A stretch of 40,032 nt of DNA from NCBI GenBank assembly GCA_022508565.1, contig JAFLUY010000011.1, positions 1 to 40,032 of the forward strand, in the 5' to 3' direction. Source of the DNA: Erysipelotrichales bacterium (GTDB taxonomy: Bacteria > Bacillota_I > Bacilli_A > RF39 > UBA660). Of this stretch, positions 31,334-40,032 are shown in pieces; position 1 is the stretch's first letter; each line of letters starts with the position of its first letter. Under the pieces are notes generated by a model, which did no database searches, was not told the DNA's origin, and was given only the letters and a program-made list of their open reading frames with translations. A program made the translations under genes and the position numbers.

Positions 31334-34300
31334 ATGAAGGTAATACCAGATATAAGAAAAGAGAAATTAGAAGACGCACAAGAGATTTTAAAAAACGAAG
31401 GAATAAAATATAAGGAAGATGAAGAAAAAGAATTCAGCCTAAAAGTAAGACGAGGAAGAGTAATAAGAACCGAGCCTGAAATAGGAGAAAAAGTAAAGAA
31501 AAATGAAGAGGTAACGATATTCGTATCAAGATTATGGTTGTTACCTATTTTCTTCATACTATTAATTGGTATTCTTTTAATGTTTGTAGGTCTTGGAGTC
31601 TCTAGTATATATACAAGTAATAAACCAGTAATAGCAAGAAAAGGAAAAAACTGGGTAAAAGAAGATATAGTGTATGTCACAAAAGATGTAGATATAGATA
31701 GACTAAATGTATATGAATACTGCCTAAGTACAAAGAAAAGTACAAGAAAATGTGTTTGGAAAGAAACAAAGACAAAAAACATGGTAGTATCAGAAACAGG
31801 AGTATACTATGTAACATTTAGAGGAGTATATAAAGACGGAAGTAAAAGTGCAAAGTCCAATACAGTAACAGTATTTGTAGATAATGATGCACCAGTAGTA
31901 AAAAGAATAGATTCAGAAGAGAAAGCAACATCTCTACATTTTGTAGTGTCAGCAAGTGATAAAGGATCAGGAATAAATAAATATTATTATAAAACTAAAG
32001 ATGGAGAATGGAAAGAAGTAGGAAAAGACTTTACTATTAAAGGATTAGACCCAGATACTGAGTATGATATAACTGTAAGAGTAGAAGACAAAGCAGGAAA
32101 TATCTATGAAGTAGAATTTAAATCAAAAACTTTAAAACCAGAAGAAGATCCAGATTATAATAATAATTCAAACAATAATGGAAACAATTCGAATAATAAC
32201 TCAAATAATGGAGACAATAATTCAAATAACAATGGTAATAATGGTGTAGATAATAACAACGGAAATAACGGCAATAACAACAACGGAGATAATTCAAACA
32301 ATAATAACAATAACAACAACAATAATAATGAAAATAATAACCAAGGTGGAGAAAACGAGAGTAATAATAATCAACCAGGATCAGGAAACCAAGGTGGAAA
32401 CGGCGAAGATAACTCAGGAAATAATCAAGGAGGAAACACATCTACTACAACTACTACGACTAGTAAAACTACGACTAGTACAACAAAAAACGCAAACTCA
32501 ACAACAAGCTCGACTACTGTACGTACAACAAGTAGTACAAGTACAACATCAAAGACAACATCAACTACTTCTAGTACTACAGTAAAAACAACAAGTAGCA
32601 CAACTACTAAAACTACTAGTTCAACAACAAGTAGTACAACAAAAACAACAAGTTCAACAACAAGCTCAACAACTAGTAGTACAACAAGTAGTACAAGTAC
32701 AACTACAGAATCTGAAGATAAAGATCCAGAGCCAGAACTAGAAATACCAACAATAGATTTAGAAGATTTACCTTCTATGTTTGAGTATGGAAGTGATTAT
32801 AAACTACCAAGTCATTATACATTTGGACCAAGTGGTGGAGAAGTTTATTGTGCAATCGATTATGATTGGTCAGTAAACTACACAACAACATCTGAATTGC
32901 CTGTTGGAGAATATACAGTAACATGTAAGGCAGTAAGTGCAGTTGGACCAGTAGCTACAACAGAAAAGCAAATAAGAGTAACAGTACCAGATGGAGAAAA
33001 TGAAGAATGGGATGGATGGATAAGATTAAATCTATATTATCCAGCAGGCTCAACAAATAGGCAATGGAGAATAGGTAGAGTTGATGAGATCCGTGACGGA
33101 GAAGAAGATACAGGATGGAAAGATTATACAGGACCAATCTTAGTTCGAATCAGTGATGTTTCTAATATTTATACAAGATATGAATTAAATGGAGAAGAAT
33201 ACGTAGATTCATTAGATGGAAGTCTTGTAGTAGATATTGAACCAGAGAAATTTGTAGCATCTGAAGGAGAAACAATAAAAGTAAATATATACTATACACT
33301 AGATGCAAAAACAAGAGAGTATCGTATTAACGGTGGAGAATGGCAAGAATATACAGGCGAATTCTATGTTGTAGGAAATACATTAATAGAAGCAAGAACA
33401 ACAAGAGATGAAGATGTATACGATTCAGAGGGAAATTATATATTAACAAGAACTATAAGTGCAAATGATCAAGCATATATCTCACAAAAAGAAGAAGTAT
33501 ATGATTTTGGAACTGTAGAGATAAGTATAATACCAGATGAAACACGTCTAAGAGGAAATGCGAAAACTACAGTAAATATTTATTACGCAGAAGATGCCGA
33601 AGAAAAATATTATAAAATTGACAATGGGGCATGGAAAGAATACGCTGGACCATTCACAGTAGGAAAAAATACTACAATCTATGCTAAAGCAGCAGCAACA
33701 AGAACAATCACTTTAGAAAATGGAATAGAAAAAATTGGAAAAGCAGAAGGAAAAACACAAAGAACAGTTGGAGAAATTAAGAATACAACTGGTGATGAAG
33801 ATGAAGAAGAGACAAGATATACAGTTGATGTATATGGAAGAACGCCAATAGATAATACTGAGACATCACAAACATATGTAAGTGTAGAACGTGGTATAGT
33901 TAGCCTAGAATATAGCATAAATGGTGGAGAATGGATATTAACTGATATAAAAAGATCAGGAAACCATGAATTAATAGAAGTAGCAGAAAATACATTAGTA
34001 ACAGTAAAAGCAACTTATAAAGATGAAAATAATTCATACTACAATGCTTATGATAGCTTATATGTATCAGAGAATAAAAACTCATTAAGAGTTAATATTT
34101 CAACATCAAAGAAAGAACTGGGCTCAAAAGATACTGCAAATATAAGAATAAGTACAAACTATCCAGCAGAAACTTTAGAGTATAGAGTTAATGGTGGAGA
34201 ATGGCAAAAATACGAAGGAGTATTTAAAGTAACAAAGAATACATTAATTGAAGCAAGAGCAACAAAGACAAATACAGATGGAACAACTCAAGAAACATTT

Positions 34301-37300
34301 GCAAGTTTATATATAGATAATATAGATTTAGAAATAGTAATAAATTCAAATGTAGATAGAGTTGTAAAGGGAAGAAAAGCAACAATAACATTAAACACAA
34401 ACTTCAGTAGTGCAAAAATGTATTACAGTTTAGATAATGAAAACTATGAAACATATACTGGAGCCTTCGAAGTTGAAGGTGGTTCAACTGTTTATGCGTA
34501 TGCAGAATCAGAAAATACAGATGGAACAAAAGAATATGCATATGATACAAAAACAATTGGAATAGTAGAAGTACAAGATAAGTTAGCTGGACCAGTGATT
34601 ACACAAAATCCAACAAACTTAACTGAAGTAACTTATGTAACAGTTACTCCACAACAAGAAGCATCAGCAGTTTACTATAGTATCAATGGAAGTAAATATC
34701 AAACATATGAAGGACCTATAGAAATAACAACGAACTCTGTAGTAAGTGCATATTACATAAGAAAAAGTGATGGAAAACAATCACAAACATCTTACTATCA
34801 AGTACAAAATATAAAAGTACCAAATAAACCATATGTAAGAATAGATGCAGAACCAAATAGATTCTTAAGTGAAATAGTGCCAATGGTTAAAGTAACAATT
34901 AGTGGAAGTGACTATGATAGATTAGAATATTCATTTGATAATATTGTATATACACCATACACTGAACCATTAATAATTACACAAAGTCAAACTGTATATG
35001 CAAAAGGAACAAATTCAGTTGGAGAAACAATAGAAAAATTAACAGTTACAACAGCAACTGCACCAACACCAGTTGAAAAACTTGATGTTAAAATTACTGC
35101 AACACCAGCAGAAGAAGATGTTAAAGACATAATAGATAAAGTAGAAGTAAGTATTTATTATGATGAAAAATCAACATCAAGATATTATCAAATAGGAAAT
35201 GGAGCATTACAAGAATATACAGAGCCATTTGAACTTACTGAAAATAAAACAATAAAAGCATATGCTATTAGTGAAAATGGACAAGGAACTGATGAATTAC
35301 AAGTTAATTATTTAACAACAGGAATAGCAAATCCAGTAATTAAAGTTAGTCCAAAAGAACCAGCATCATATGTAAGGGTAGAAATAGATTATGCACCTAC
35401 AGCAAGTGTAAAAAAATATAAACTTAATAATGGTGAATGGTTAGATTATAATGGACCATTTGATGTAATAATAAATGATACATTAATAACAGCATATAAT
35501 GAAGATATTCTAGGACATCATGAAGAAAGTACATATTTAGTAGAAAATATCATACCATATGAAGATTTAACTATACTAGATGATGGAATGTACTATTTAA
35601 TTACTCTAAATTATCCACCAACTTCAAAAGCTGAAGATAGAGAATATAAATGGAAGAAAAATGGAGTATGGAAAAAATATGACGAACATGGGTTTATATT
35701 AATAAAACCAGAATATGCTGATTTAGTAACTGAAGATGGAGTAAAAATAACAATAAATGGTAAAGAAGTAACATTAAAAGACCATTATTATATACTAGAT
35801 GTACCATTAAGTGAATTAGCAGAAAATATCTTCATGAGATGGGATTTAACACCGCCAAGTACACCAACATTCATAGTAAGTAAAACTACATGGGCACAAA
35901 AAGTAACAGTAGGTATTAACTATGATAAAACTAGTACTAAAAAACTATATAAATTAGTTTATGAAGATGAAACAGAAACAGAATGGTTAGAATATACAAA
36001 ACCAATAGAAATAGATAAAAACAATGTTACTATACTTGCTAAATCGCAAAATGAATTAGATATATGGAGTAATATTGGATCTAAGCAAATAACTAATATT
36101 GATTTAGATAAACCAGTTATAGAAGAAGTAGTGGCAACAAAAACTGGATCAAGTGGATTTACAGTAAAAGTAACTGCATCAGATGAAACAAGTAATATAG
36201 ACACTTACCATTATTCAATCGATGGCAAGACATTTACTTCAAGTAAAAATAATGAATATTCATTTACTGGATTAAAACCAAATAAAAAATATAATGTATT
36301 TATTCAAGTAAAAGATGAAGCAGAAAATGTGTCTGAAATTTATAAAATGGAAGTATCAACAGCAAGTGTCGGAGAAATAACATTTGCACTTAATACAGCC
36401 AACTGGGCAGTCTCTAAAAAGTTAACTATAAACTACCCAAAAGATGAATATGAAGGATTCAAATATAAATGCAGTGTTAATTTAGGTGAGACTTGGTTTG
36501 ATTATGAAAAAGAGTTAGATATAACAGAACTAGATACAAATGTTATAGCTATAGTAGAAGATATAGATGGAGAAGTTTTATCATCAGCAAGCTTTACAGT
36601 ACATAAAATTGATCCAACAGAACCAACAATAAGCCTAGATGGATTACCAGAACAAGTATCAAGTGATAAGGAATATAATTTGCCAACAAGTTATACTGAT
36701 GGTCCAAGTGGATCCAGCATAGAATGTACAATGCCTGGATATGATGAAAATTATAAAAATTCAAATGAATTACCTTTAGGTAAAAATACATTAACATGTA
36801 CAATTACAACAGGAGCAGGATTAACTGCAAGTACAGAAAAAGAAGTAGAAGTAATAGCAGCAACAATTAAGGGTGATAGCATAATTGACATCTTAAATAA
36901 CAAAGATGACTTTAAAAATGGTTACTATTACTTTGAAATTAATAATACAGAAGAAATCTACTCAGTGCACATGTATGTATTAGATGGTGATCAAATTATA
37001 GATAAAAATACTCAATATGGTAGCTTTAGCGATGTAGGATCTGCAAGCAGAGATGCCCAAAACATGGTAATTGTAAAAGTAAATGGAAATTACACAGTAG
37101 AAGAGGGAGTAACGGTAGGTCCAATCTATAATAACTATGGAGGACCAAAAGGGTTCATGTTATACGTAACAGGAAAGTTAACAAATAATGGAACAATAGA
37201 TAATTCTCACGGAGCAAAAGCAGTTGGTCAAAATGTATACTTATGGAAAAACGCGAACCCAGAGGATGATCAAGAAGAATATGAATATGTACCAAAAGCA

Positions 37301-39589
37301 GGAGCAACCGGAGGCACAAGGCCAGGAAGTTATTCTGCTGGAAACACAGGCGGAACAGGAACAGGACGCCAAACTGGCGGTGGAGGATCTGGCGCCAAAG
37401 GAAACACCGGAGGAACGGCAGGTCTTGGAGGAACAGGAACAAGCTATTCTGGCGGGCCAGGTGGAGGCGGTGTCTCTGTTGGTACAGGAGGTACACAAAC
37501 TTCAGGTGGCGGAGGAGCCAATGGAGGAGCCGGAGGAAACGCTGCGACAGGAAGTTCCGGTGGAGGAGCCGGAAATCCAGGTGGAACGGGAACTGCAAGT
37601 GGCGGTGCTGGAACAGGCGGTCTTCTAATTATATATGCGAATGAATATGAAAATAAAGGAACAATTAGTGCAAACGGAACATCTGGAGGAAATGCTGCAA
37701 CAGGAGGAGGCTCATCTGGTGGAGGCTCAATCAATATATTTGCAAACAATAATACAGTAACGGCTCAAGAACATGCCACAGTAGCAACAGCAACTAGATA
37801 TAGTAATATCCTTGGAAAAAATTCTCAAACTGGAGGTACTGCAGCAGGAACAACAACTAAAGGTGGAGCAGGTGGAGCCGGAACAATTAACATAGGAGAA
37901 ATCCGAAATGGAACTTACTATGATTTAAAGAAAGTAATAGATCAAGATAGAGAAAAATACAAAGAATCAGTTTCAATAAAAGGAGAAAGTATAATAGATA
38001 TTCTGAATAAGAATAATTTAAAAGAAGGATATTATTACTTTAAAGTTATAGATGAGGAAAATGATATAGATGAAACTTATCCAGTACATTTAATTGTTGA
38101 AGAAGGAAATCAAACAATAACAGAATCCACAACATATGGAAGTTTAAGTGATGTAGCAACTTCAAGTGATTATGCCCAAAACATGGTAATTGTAAAAGTA
38201 AATGGAAATTACACAGTAGAAGAGGGAGTAACGGTAGGTCCAATCTATAATAACTATGGAGGACCAAAAGGGTTCATGTTATACGTAACAGGAAAGTTAA
38301 CAAATAATGGAACAATAGATAATTCTCACGGAGCAAAAGCAGTTGGTCAAAATGTATACTTATGGAAAAACGCGAACCCAGAGGATGATCAAGAAGAATA
38401 TGAATATGTACCGGCCAAAGGCGGAGCTGGAGGAGCAGCAGCGGGAACAAATAGCGCAGGTATAGCGGGAACAGCAGGAACAGCAGGAACACGTCAAACT
38501 GGAGGTGGAGGCTCTGGTGGGGCACATGGCTATGGACCAAGCGGAGCAGGAACGGCAGGAACGTCATATTCAGGAGGAACCGGAGGCGGTGGAAATCAAG
38601 GCGGTGCAAACGGAATCGCTAATGGAGGATCCGGTGGAAAAGGCTCTACTGGTGGAGGAGCTGGAAATCCAGGAGGCGCAGCCGGCACTAGCTATTCAGG
38701 CAACACAGCAGGCGGAAATGGAACAGGTGGTCTTCTAATTATTTATGCAAATGAATATGATAATACTAACGGAAAAATAACAGCAAATGGAAAATCTGGA
38801 GGAACTTCAAGTGCTGGAGGCGGAGGCTCATCAGGCGGAGGCAGCATTAATGTATTCTACACCAATGTGATAAGTAAAGGAGTAACATCCAATGTAACTG
38901 CTAACGGTGGAGCAGCAGTAGGTTCATCAAAAAAAGGTGGAACCGGAGGAAAAGGTACAATAACATATACCCAAATAAATCTAACTTCAACTCCAACAGT
39001 TTCAAATAAAGCACCACAAGCCGTAATAAAACTTCCAAATCCAAAAATTAACATTTCAACAACTGACTTATCTAAAGAAAAAACTATAGCAATTGAATAT
39101 CCTACTGGATATACAAATGAATATAGTTTAGATTTAGGAGAAACATGGAATACATATTCAGAAGAAATAACTATTGATAAACCAACAACAGTAATTGCAA
39201 GAACAATCAATCATGATGGAGAAGTTGTATCATCATCAAGTATGACTATTACAAAGATAGGTGATACAACACCATCTACTACTCTTGATTTAGAAGATGA
39301 ATATGTTGAAGGTACAGATGTTAATATACTAAGTGAAGATATAACTGAATGTCATATTGGTGATACAACTATCACAAATATAAGTGAAATTCCAGTTGGA
39401 ACTCATGAAATAGTATGTACATTAACTAATGAAGAAGAAAATGTTTCAACAGTTTCTAAAAATGTTATAATAAAAGAGAAAGCTGTAGATGCTTCAGAAA
39501 CAACAGAAACTATTGCAACTGAAGAAACAGTTGAGATAGAAAACCAAGAACAAGAAAATATAACTTCGGAGGTAGAAGAAAATGAATAA
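31334..39589 (+). CDS. Giant multidomain surface protein, 2751 aa
   Basis: Domains in order: a PASTA domain (1-65, VIPDI...GEKVKKNEEVTIFVS); one membrane segment (about 67-92); an Ig-like and an FN3-like domain (95-270); an Asn-rich linker (273-368); a Ser/Thr-rich linker (369-460); an HYR-like domain (465-555); about 12 repeats of the type YxINGGEWxxYxGPF...TLIxAxA, resembling chitobiase C-terminal/Fn3_assoc units (to about 1590); a second FN3, one more repeat and a second HYR (1595-1840); two Gly-rich modules (about 1845-2200 and 2215-2555); and a last repeat plus HYR domain. No LPxTG or C-terminal anchor. Positive residues before the membrane segment put the PASTA domain in the cytosol and the rest outside. 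It looks like an adhesin or a matrix protein; function inferred. The ATG at 31334 follows GGGAGAAG; a TTG at 31328 is too close to that site. It overlaps the next gene by 8 nt. Confidence 0.85.
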   Translation: MKVIPDIRKEKLEDAQEILKNEGIKYKEDEEKEFSLKVRRGRVIRTEPEIGEKVKKNEEVTIFVSRLWLLPIFFILLIGILLMFVGLGVSSIYTSNKPVIARKGKNWVKEDIVYVTKDVDIDRLNVYEYCLSTKKSTRKCVWKETKTKNMVVSETGVYYVTFRGVYKDGSKSAKSNTVTVFVDNDAPVVKRIDSEEKATSLHFVVSASDKGSGINKYYYKTKDGEWKEVGKDFTIKGLDPDTEYDITVRVEDKAGNIYEVEFKSKTLKPEEDPDYNNNSNNNGNNSNNNSNNGDNNSNNNGNNGVDNNNGNNGNNNNGDNSNNNNNNNNNNNENNNQGGENESNNNQPGSGNQGGNGEDNSGNNQGGNTSTTTTTTSKTTTSTTKNANSTTSSTTVRTTSSTSTTSKTTSTTSSTTVKTTSSTTTKTTSSTTSSTTKTTSSTTSSTTSSTTSSTSTTTESEDKDPEPELEIPTIDLEDLPSMFEYGSDYKLPSHYTFGPSGGEVYCAIDYDWSVNYTTTSELPVGEYTVTCKAVSAVGPVATTEKQIRVTVPDGENEEWDGWIRLNLYYPAGSTNRQWRIGRVDEIRDGEEDTGWKDYTGPILVRISDVSNIYTRYELNGEEYVDSLDGSLVVDIEPEKFVASEGETIKVNIYYTLDAKTREYRINGGEWQEYTGEFYVVGNTLIEARTTRDEDVYDSEGNYILTRTISANDQAYISQKEEVYDFGTVEISIIPDETRLRGNAKTTVNIYYAEDAEEKYYKIDNGAWKEYAGPFTVGKNTTIYAKAAATRTITLENGIEKIGKAEGKTQRTVGEIKNTTGDEDEEETRYTVDVYGRTPIDNTETSQTYVSVERGIVSLEYSINGGEWILTDIKRSGNHELIEVAENTLVTVKATYKDENNSYYNAYDSLYVSENKNSLRVNISTSKKELGSKDTANIRISTNYPAETLEYRVNGGEWQKYEGVFKVTKNTLIEARATKTNTDGTTQETFASLYIDNIDLEIVINSNVDRVVKGRKATITLNTNFSSAKMYYSLDNENYETYTGAFEVEGGSTVYAYAESENTDGTKEYAYDTKTIGIVEVQDKLAGPVITQNPTNLTEVTYVTVTPQQEASAVYYSINGSKYQTYEGPIEITTNSVVSAYYIRKSDGKQSQTSYYQVQNIKVPNKPYVRIDAEPNRFLSEIVPMVKVTISGSDYDRLEYSFDNIVYTPYTEPLIITQSQTVYAKGTNSVGETIEKLTVTTATAPTPVEKLDVKITATPAEEDVKDIIDKVEVSIYYDEKSTSRYYQIGNGALQEYTEPFELTENKTIKAYAISENGQGTDELQVNYLTTGIANPVIKVSPKEPASYVRVEIDYAPTASVKKYKLNNGEWLDYNGPFDVIINDTLITAYNEDILGHHEESTYLVENIIPYEDLTILDDGMYYLITLNYPPTSKAEDREYKWKKNGVWKKYDEHGFILIKPEYADLVTEDGVKITINGKEVTLKDHYYILDVPLSELAENIFMRWDLTPPSTPTFIVSKTTWAQKVTVGINYDKTSTKKLYKLVYEDETETEWLEYTKPIEIDKNNVTILAKSQNELDIWSNIGSKQITNIDLDKPVIEEVVATKTGSSGFTVKVTASDETSNIDTYHYSIDGKTFTSSKNNEYSFTGLKPNKKYNVFIQVKDEAENVSEIYKMEVSTASVGEITFALNTANWAVSKKLTINYPKDEYEGFKYKCSVNLGETWFDYEKELDITELDTNVIAIVEDIDGEVLSSASFTVHKIDPTEPTISLDGLPEQVSSDKEYNLPTSYTDGPSGSSIECTMPGYDENYKNSNELPLGKNTLTCTITTGAGLTASTEKEVEVIAATIKGDSIIDILNNKDDFKNGYYYFEINNTEEIYSVHMYVLDGDQIIDKNTQYGSFSDVGSASRDAQNMVIVKVNGNYTVEEGVTVGPIYNNYGGPKGFMLYVTGKLTNNGTIDNSHGAKAVGQNVYLWKNANPEDDQEEYEYVPKAGATGGTRPGSYSAGNTGGTGTGRQTGGGGSGAKGNTGGTAGLGGTGTSYSGGPGGGGVSVGTGGTQTSGGGGANGGAGGNAATGSSGGGAGNPGGTGTASGGAGTGGLLIIYANEYENKGTISANGTSGGNAATGGGSSGGGSINIFANNNTVTAQEHATVATATRYSNILGKNSQTGGTAAGTTTKGGAGGAGTINIGEIRNGTYYDLKKVIDQDREKYKESVSIKGESIIDILNKNNLKEGYYYFKVIDEENDIDETYPVHLIVEEGNQTITESTTYGSLSDVATSSDYAQNMVIVKVNGNYTVEEGVTVGPIYNNYGGPKGFMLYVTGKLTNNGTIDNSHGAKAVGQNVYLWKNANPEDDQEEYEYVPAKGGAGGAAAGTNSAGIAGTAGTAGTRQTGGGGSGGAHGYGPSGAGTAGTSYSGGTGGGGNQGGANGIANGGSGGKGSTGGGAGNPGGAAGTSYSGNTAGGNGTGGLLIIYANEYDNTNGKITANGKSGGTSSAGGGGSSGGGSINVFYTNVISKGVTSNVTANGGAAVGSSKKGGTGGKGTITYTQINLTSTPTVSNKAPQAVIKLPNPKINISTTDLSKEKTIAIEYPTGYTNEYSLDLGETWNTYSEEITIDKPTTVIARTINHDGEVVSSSSMTITKIGDTTPSTTLDLEDEYVEGTDVNILSEDITECHIGDTTITNISEIPVGTHEIVCTLTNEEENVSTVSKNVIIKEKAVDASETTETIATEETVEIENQEQENITSEVEENE
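32155..32440 (+). repeat. Asn-rich low-complexity repeat in the giant gene
   Basis: Runs of AAT/AAC codons broken by GGA and GAT encode an Asn-rich, Gly-containing linker. Codon-sized slippage here would change linker length without shifting the frame. Confidence 0.85.
32437..32706 (+). repeat. Ser/Thr-rich repeat in the giant gene
   Basis: Repeated ACA/ACT/AGT/AGC codons encode TSSTTS-type units, including several near-identical AGTAGTACAACA segments. It is likely a stretched stalk or a glycosylated segment. Confidence 0.85.
37053..37293 (+). repeat. Copy 1 of a 241-bp direct repeat
   Basis: It encodes the shared 80-residue start of the first Gly-rich module (AQNMVIVKVNG to EEYEYVP). It is identical to 38172-38412 by reading. 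The sequences just outside differ clearly. Confidence 0.9.
38172..38412 (+). repeat. Copy 2 of a 241-bp direct repeat
   Basis: This is the second copy, 1119 bp downstream and in the same frame. The Gly-rich regions that follow the copies (37294-37740 and 38413-38850) are related but not identical. Confidence 0.9.
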
Positions 39590-39992
39590 AATAAAAAATA
39601 TAAATAAAAAAGCATTTGGAATATTAGCACTAATAATAATAGTAGCAATAGGTTCTATAATTGTATTTAATGTCACATTCTCAGCAGGAGGAGTTAACAC
39701 TTTCTATGATGTAGAATTAAAAGATACAACTGTAGGTGATGTAACAATAACTGATGTAGAAATGAATGCAGAAAATGGAATAACAAAATATACAGCAACA
39801 GTAAAAGCAAGTGCTAATACTGAAGTAAAATATATTAATATCAAAGTATTAGATAAAGATAATAAAGAACTTGTAACTTTAATAGGTTATGTAGGGTCTA
39901 CATTATCAAAAAATGAAACAAAAGAAATAGAAGCTAGCACTGATGCTGATTTAGACAACATCAATTCTATTGAATACGAAGTTATAAACTAA
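39582..39992 (+). CDS. Small FxLYD-like membrane-anchored protein
   Basis: The 136-aa protein has one N-terminal membrane segment (about 11-34). The outer part is strand-rich and resembles an FxLYD-type fold: VTITDVEM, then YTATVKASA, INIKVLDKDNKEL and a Gly-Tyr turn. There is no enzyme motif. It is coupled to the giant gene by an 8-nt overlap (ATGAATAA) and has its own GGAGGT inside that gene. The two proteins probably act together at the surface. Confidence 0.75.
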   Translation: MNKIKNINKKAFGILALIIIVAIGSIIVFNVTFSAGGVNTFYDVELKDTTVGDVTITDVEMNAENGITKYTATVKASANTEVKYINIKVLDKDNKELVTLIGYVGSTLSKNETKEIEASTDADLDNINSIEYEVIN

Positions 39993-39995
39993 AAT

Positions 39996-40028
39996 AAAAA
40001 TATCACTTCAATGAAGTGATATTTTTTT
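39996..40028 (+). terminator. Terminator of the giant-protein operon
   Basis: AAAAATATCACTTCA (39996-40010) pairs with TGAAGTGATATTTTT (40012-40026), so only a few bases form the loop, followed by a T run. Confidence 0.88.
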
Positions 40029-40032
40029 GTTT

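Noticed and set aside
31276-31782. 168-codon minus-strand frame opposite the start of the giant gene
   Set aside because: It covers the giant gene's promoter, ribosome site and PASTA domain in antisense and lacks its own ribosome site.
32437-32706. CRISPR-like array
   Set aside because: The repeats are short, irregular and in frame with a Ser/Thr-rich linker; no spacers of constant length.
37053-38412. Insertion sequence or mobile element from the direct repeats
   Set aside because: The copies are coding, in frame and lack inverted ends, target duplication or a transposase.
36594-39210. Long minus-strand open frames opposite the giant gene (Pro-, Leu-rich)
   Set aside because: They are shadows of the repetitive coding strand with no ribosome sites, and some repeat because the DNA below is duplicated.

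Overview
The window is AT-rich, densely coding bacterial DNA (about 30% GC by eye). It has Bacillus-like ribosome binding sites (AGGAGG/GGTGAT), a T-box leader, near-consensus TTGACA/TATAAT promoters and tRNA genes with encoded CCA ends. It also carries a cdaA-cdaR (c-di-AMP) pair and a SipW/TasA-type secretion cluster. All this points to a low-GC Bacillota. The Thr- and Asn-rich surface-protein linkers, InlB-type repeat and DUF3048 protein fit uncultured gut Bacilli of the RF39 / Mollicutes-related kind, but that placement is inference. The code is standard: UGA ends one gene and interrupts none.

Layout. Positions 1-130 hold the 3' end of a GC-richer gene and its terminator. Positions 217-1196 are a ten-gene tRNA cluster (Ser, fMet, Asp, Phe, Leu, Val, Thr, Tyr, Gln, Lys). 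A small unknown gene and a lone MvaI/BcnI-type restriction endonuclease follow, before two tRNA genes (Pro, Arg) on the minus strand. Positions 3042-9400 carry T-box-controlled proS, topB, a strongly promoted and highly structured non-coding RNA (about 7224-7597) and argS. Positions 9419-12509 carry a DUF3419 protein, a YebC-family factor, an unknown protein and an inositol-monophosphatase-like enzyme.

Positions 12588-16794 form an envelope locus: a TasA-like secreted subunit, its SipW-type signal peptidase, two related membrane-anchored proteins, a Cys-rich protein and a radical SAM enzyme. Positions 16876-21646 carry a heavy-metal exporter-like membrane protein, an XRE regulator coupled to a DUF4097 protein, a putative HExxH metallopeptidase behind a tRNA-Gln(CTG), and a dicarboxylate/amino-acid symporter. 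Positions 21753-25072 carry surface proteins: two convergent paralogues sharing an extracellular domain, a DUF3048 protein and a small membrane protein. Positions 25154-30889 carry cdaA-cdaR, a pilin-like protein with a possible carbohydrate-binding tail, gpmI, and a phosphohexomutase with altered sugar-binding loops.

The right end is dominated by an 8.3-kb gene for a 2751-residue surface protein. It has an N-terminal PASTA domain placed before the only membrane segment, Asn- and Ser/Thr-rich linkers, about 14 chitobiase/FN3-like repeats, three HYR-like domains and two Gly-rich modules sharing a 241-bp repeat. It is translationally coupled to a small FxLYD-like protein. A divergent XRE regulator and a perfect palindrome next to its start suggest local control. 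The least explained elements are the structured RNA before argS, the Cys-rich/radical SAM pair, the giant protein with its inverted PASTA domain, and the shared surface domain.
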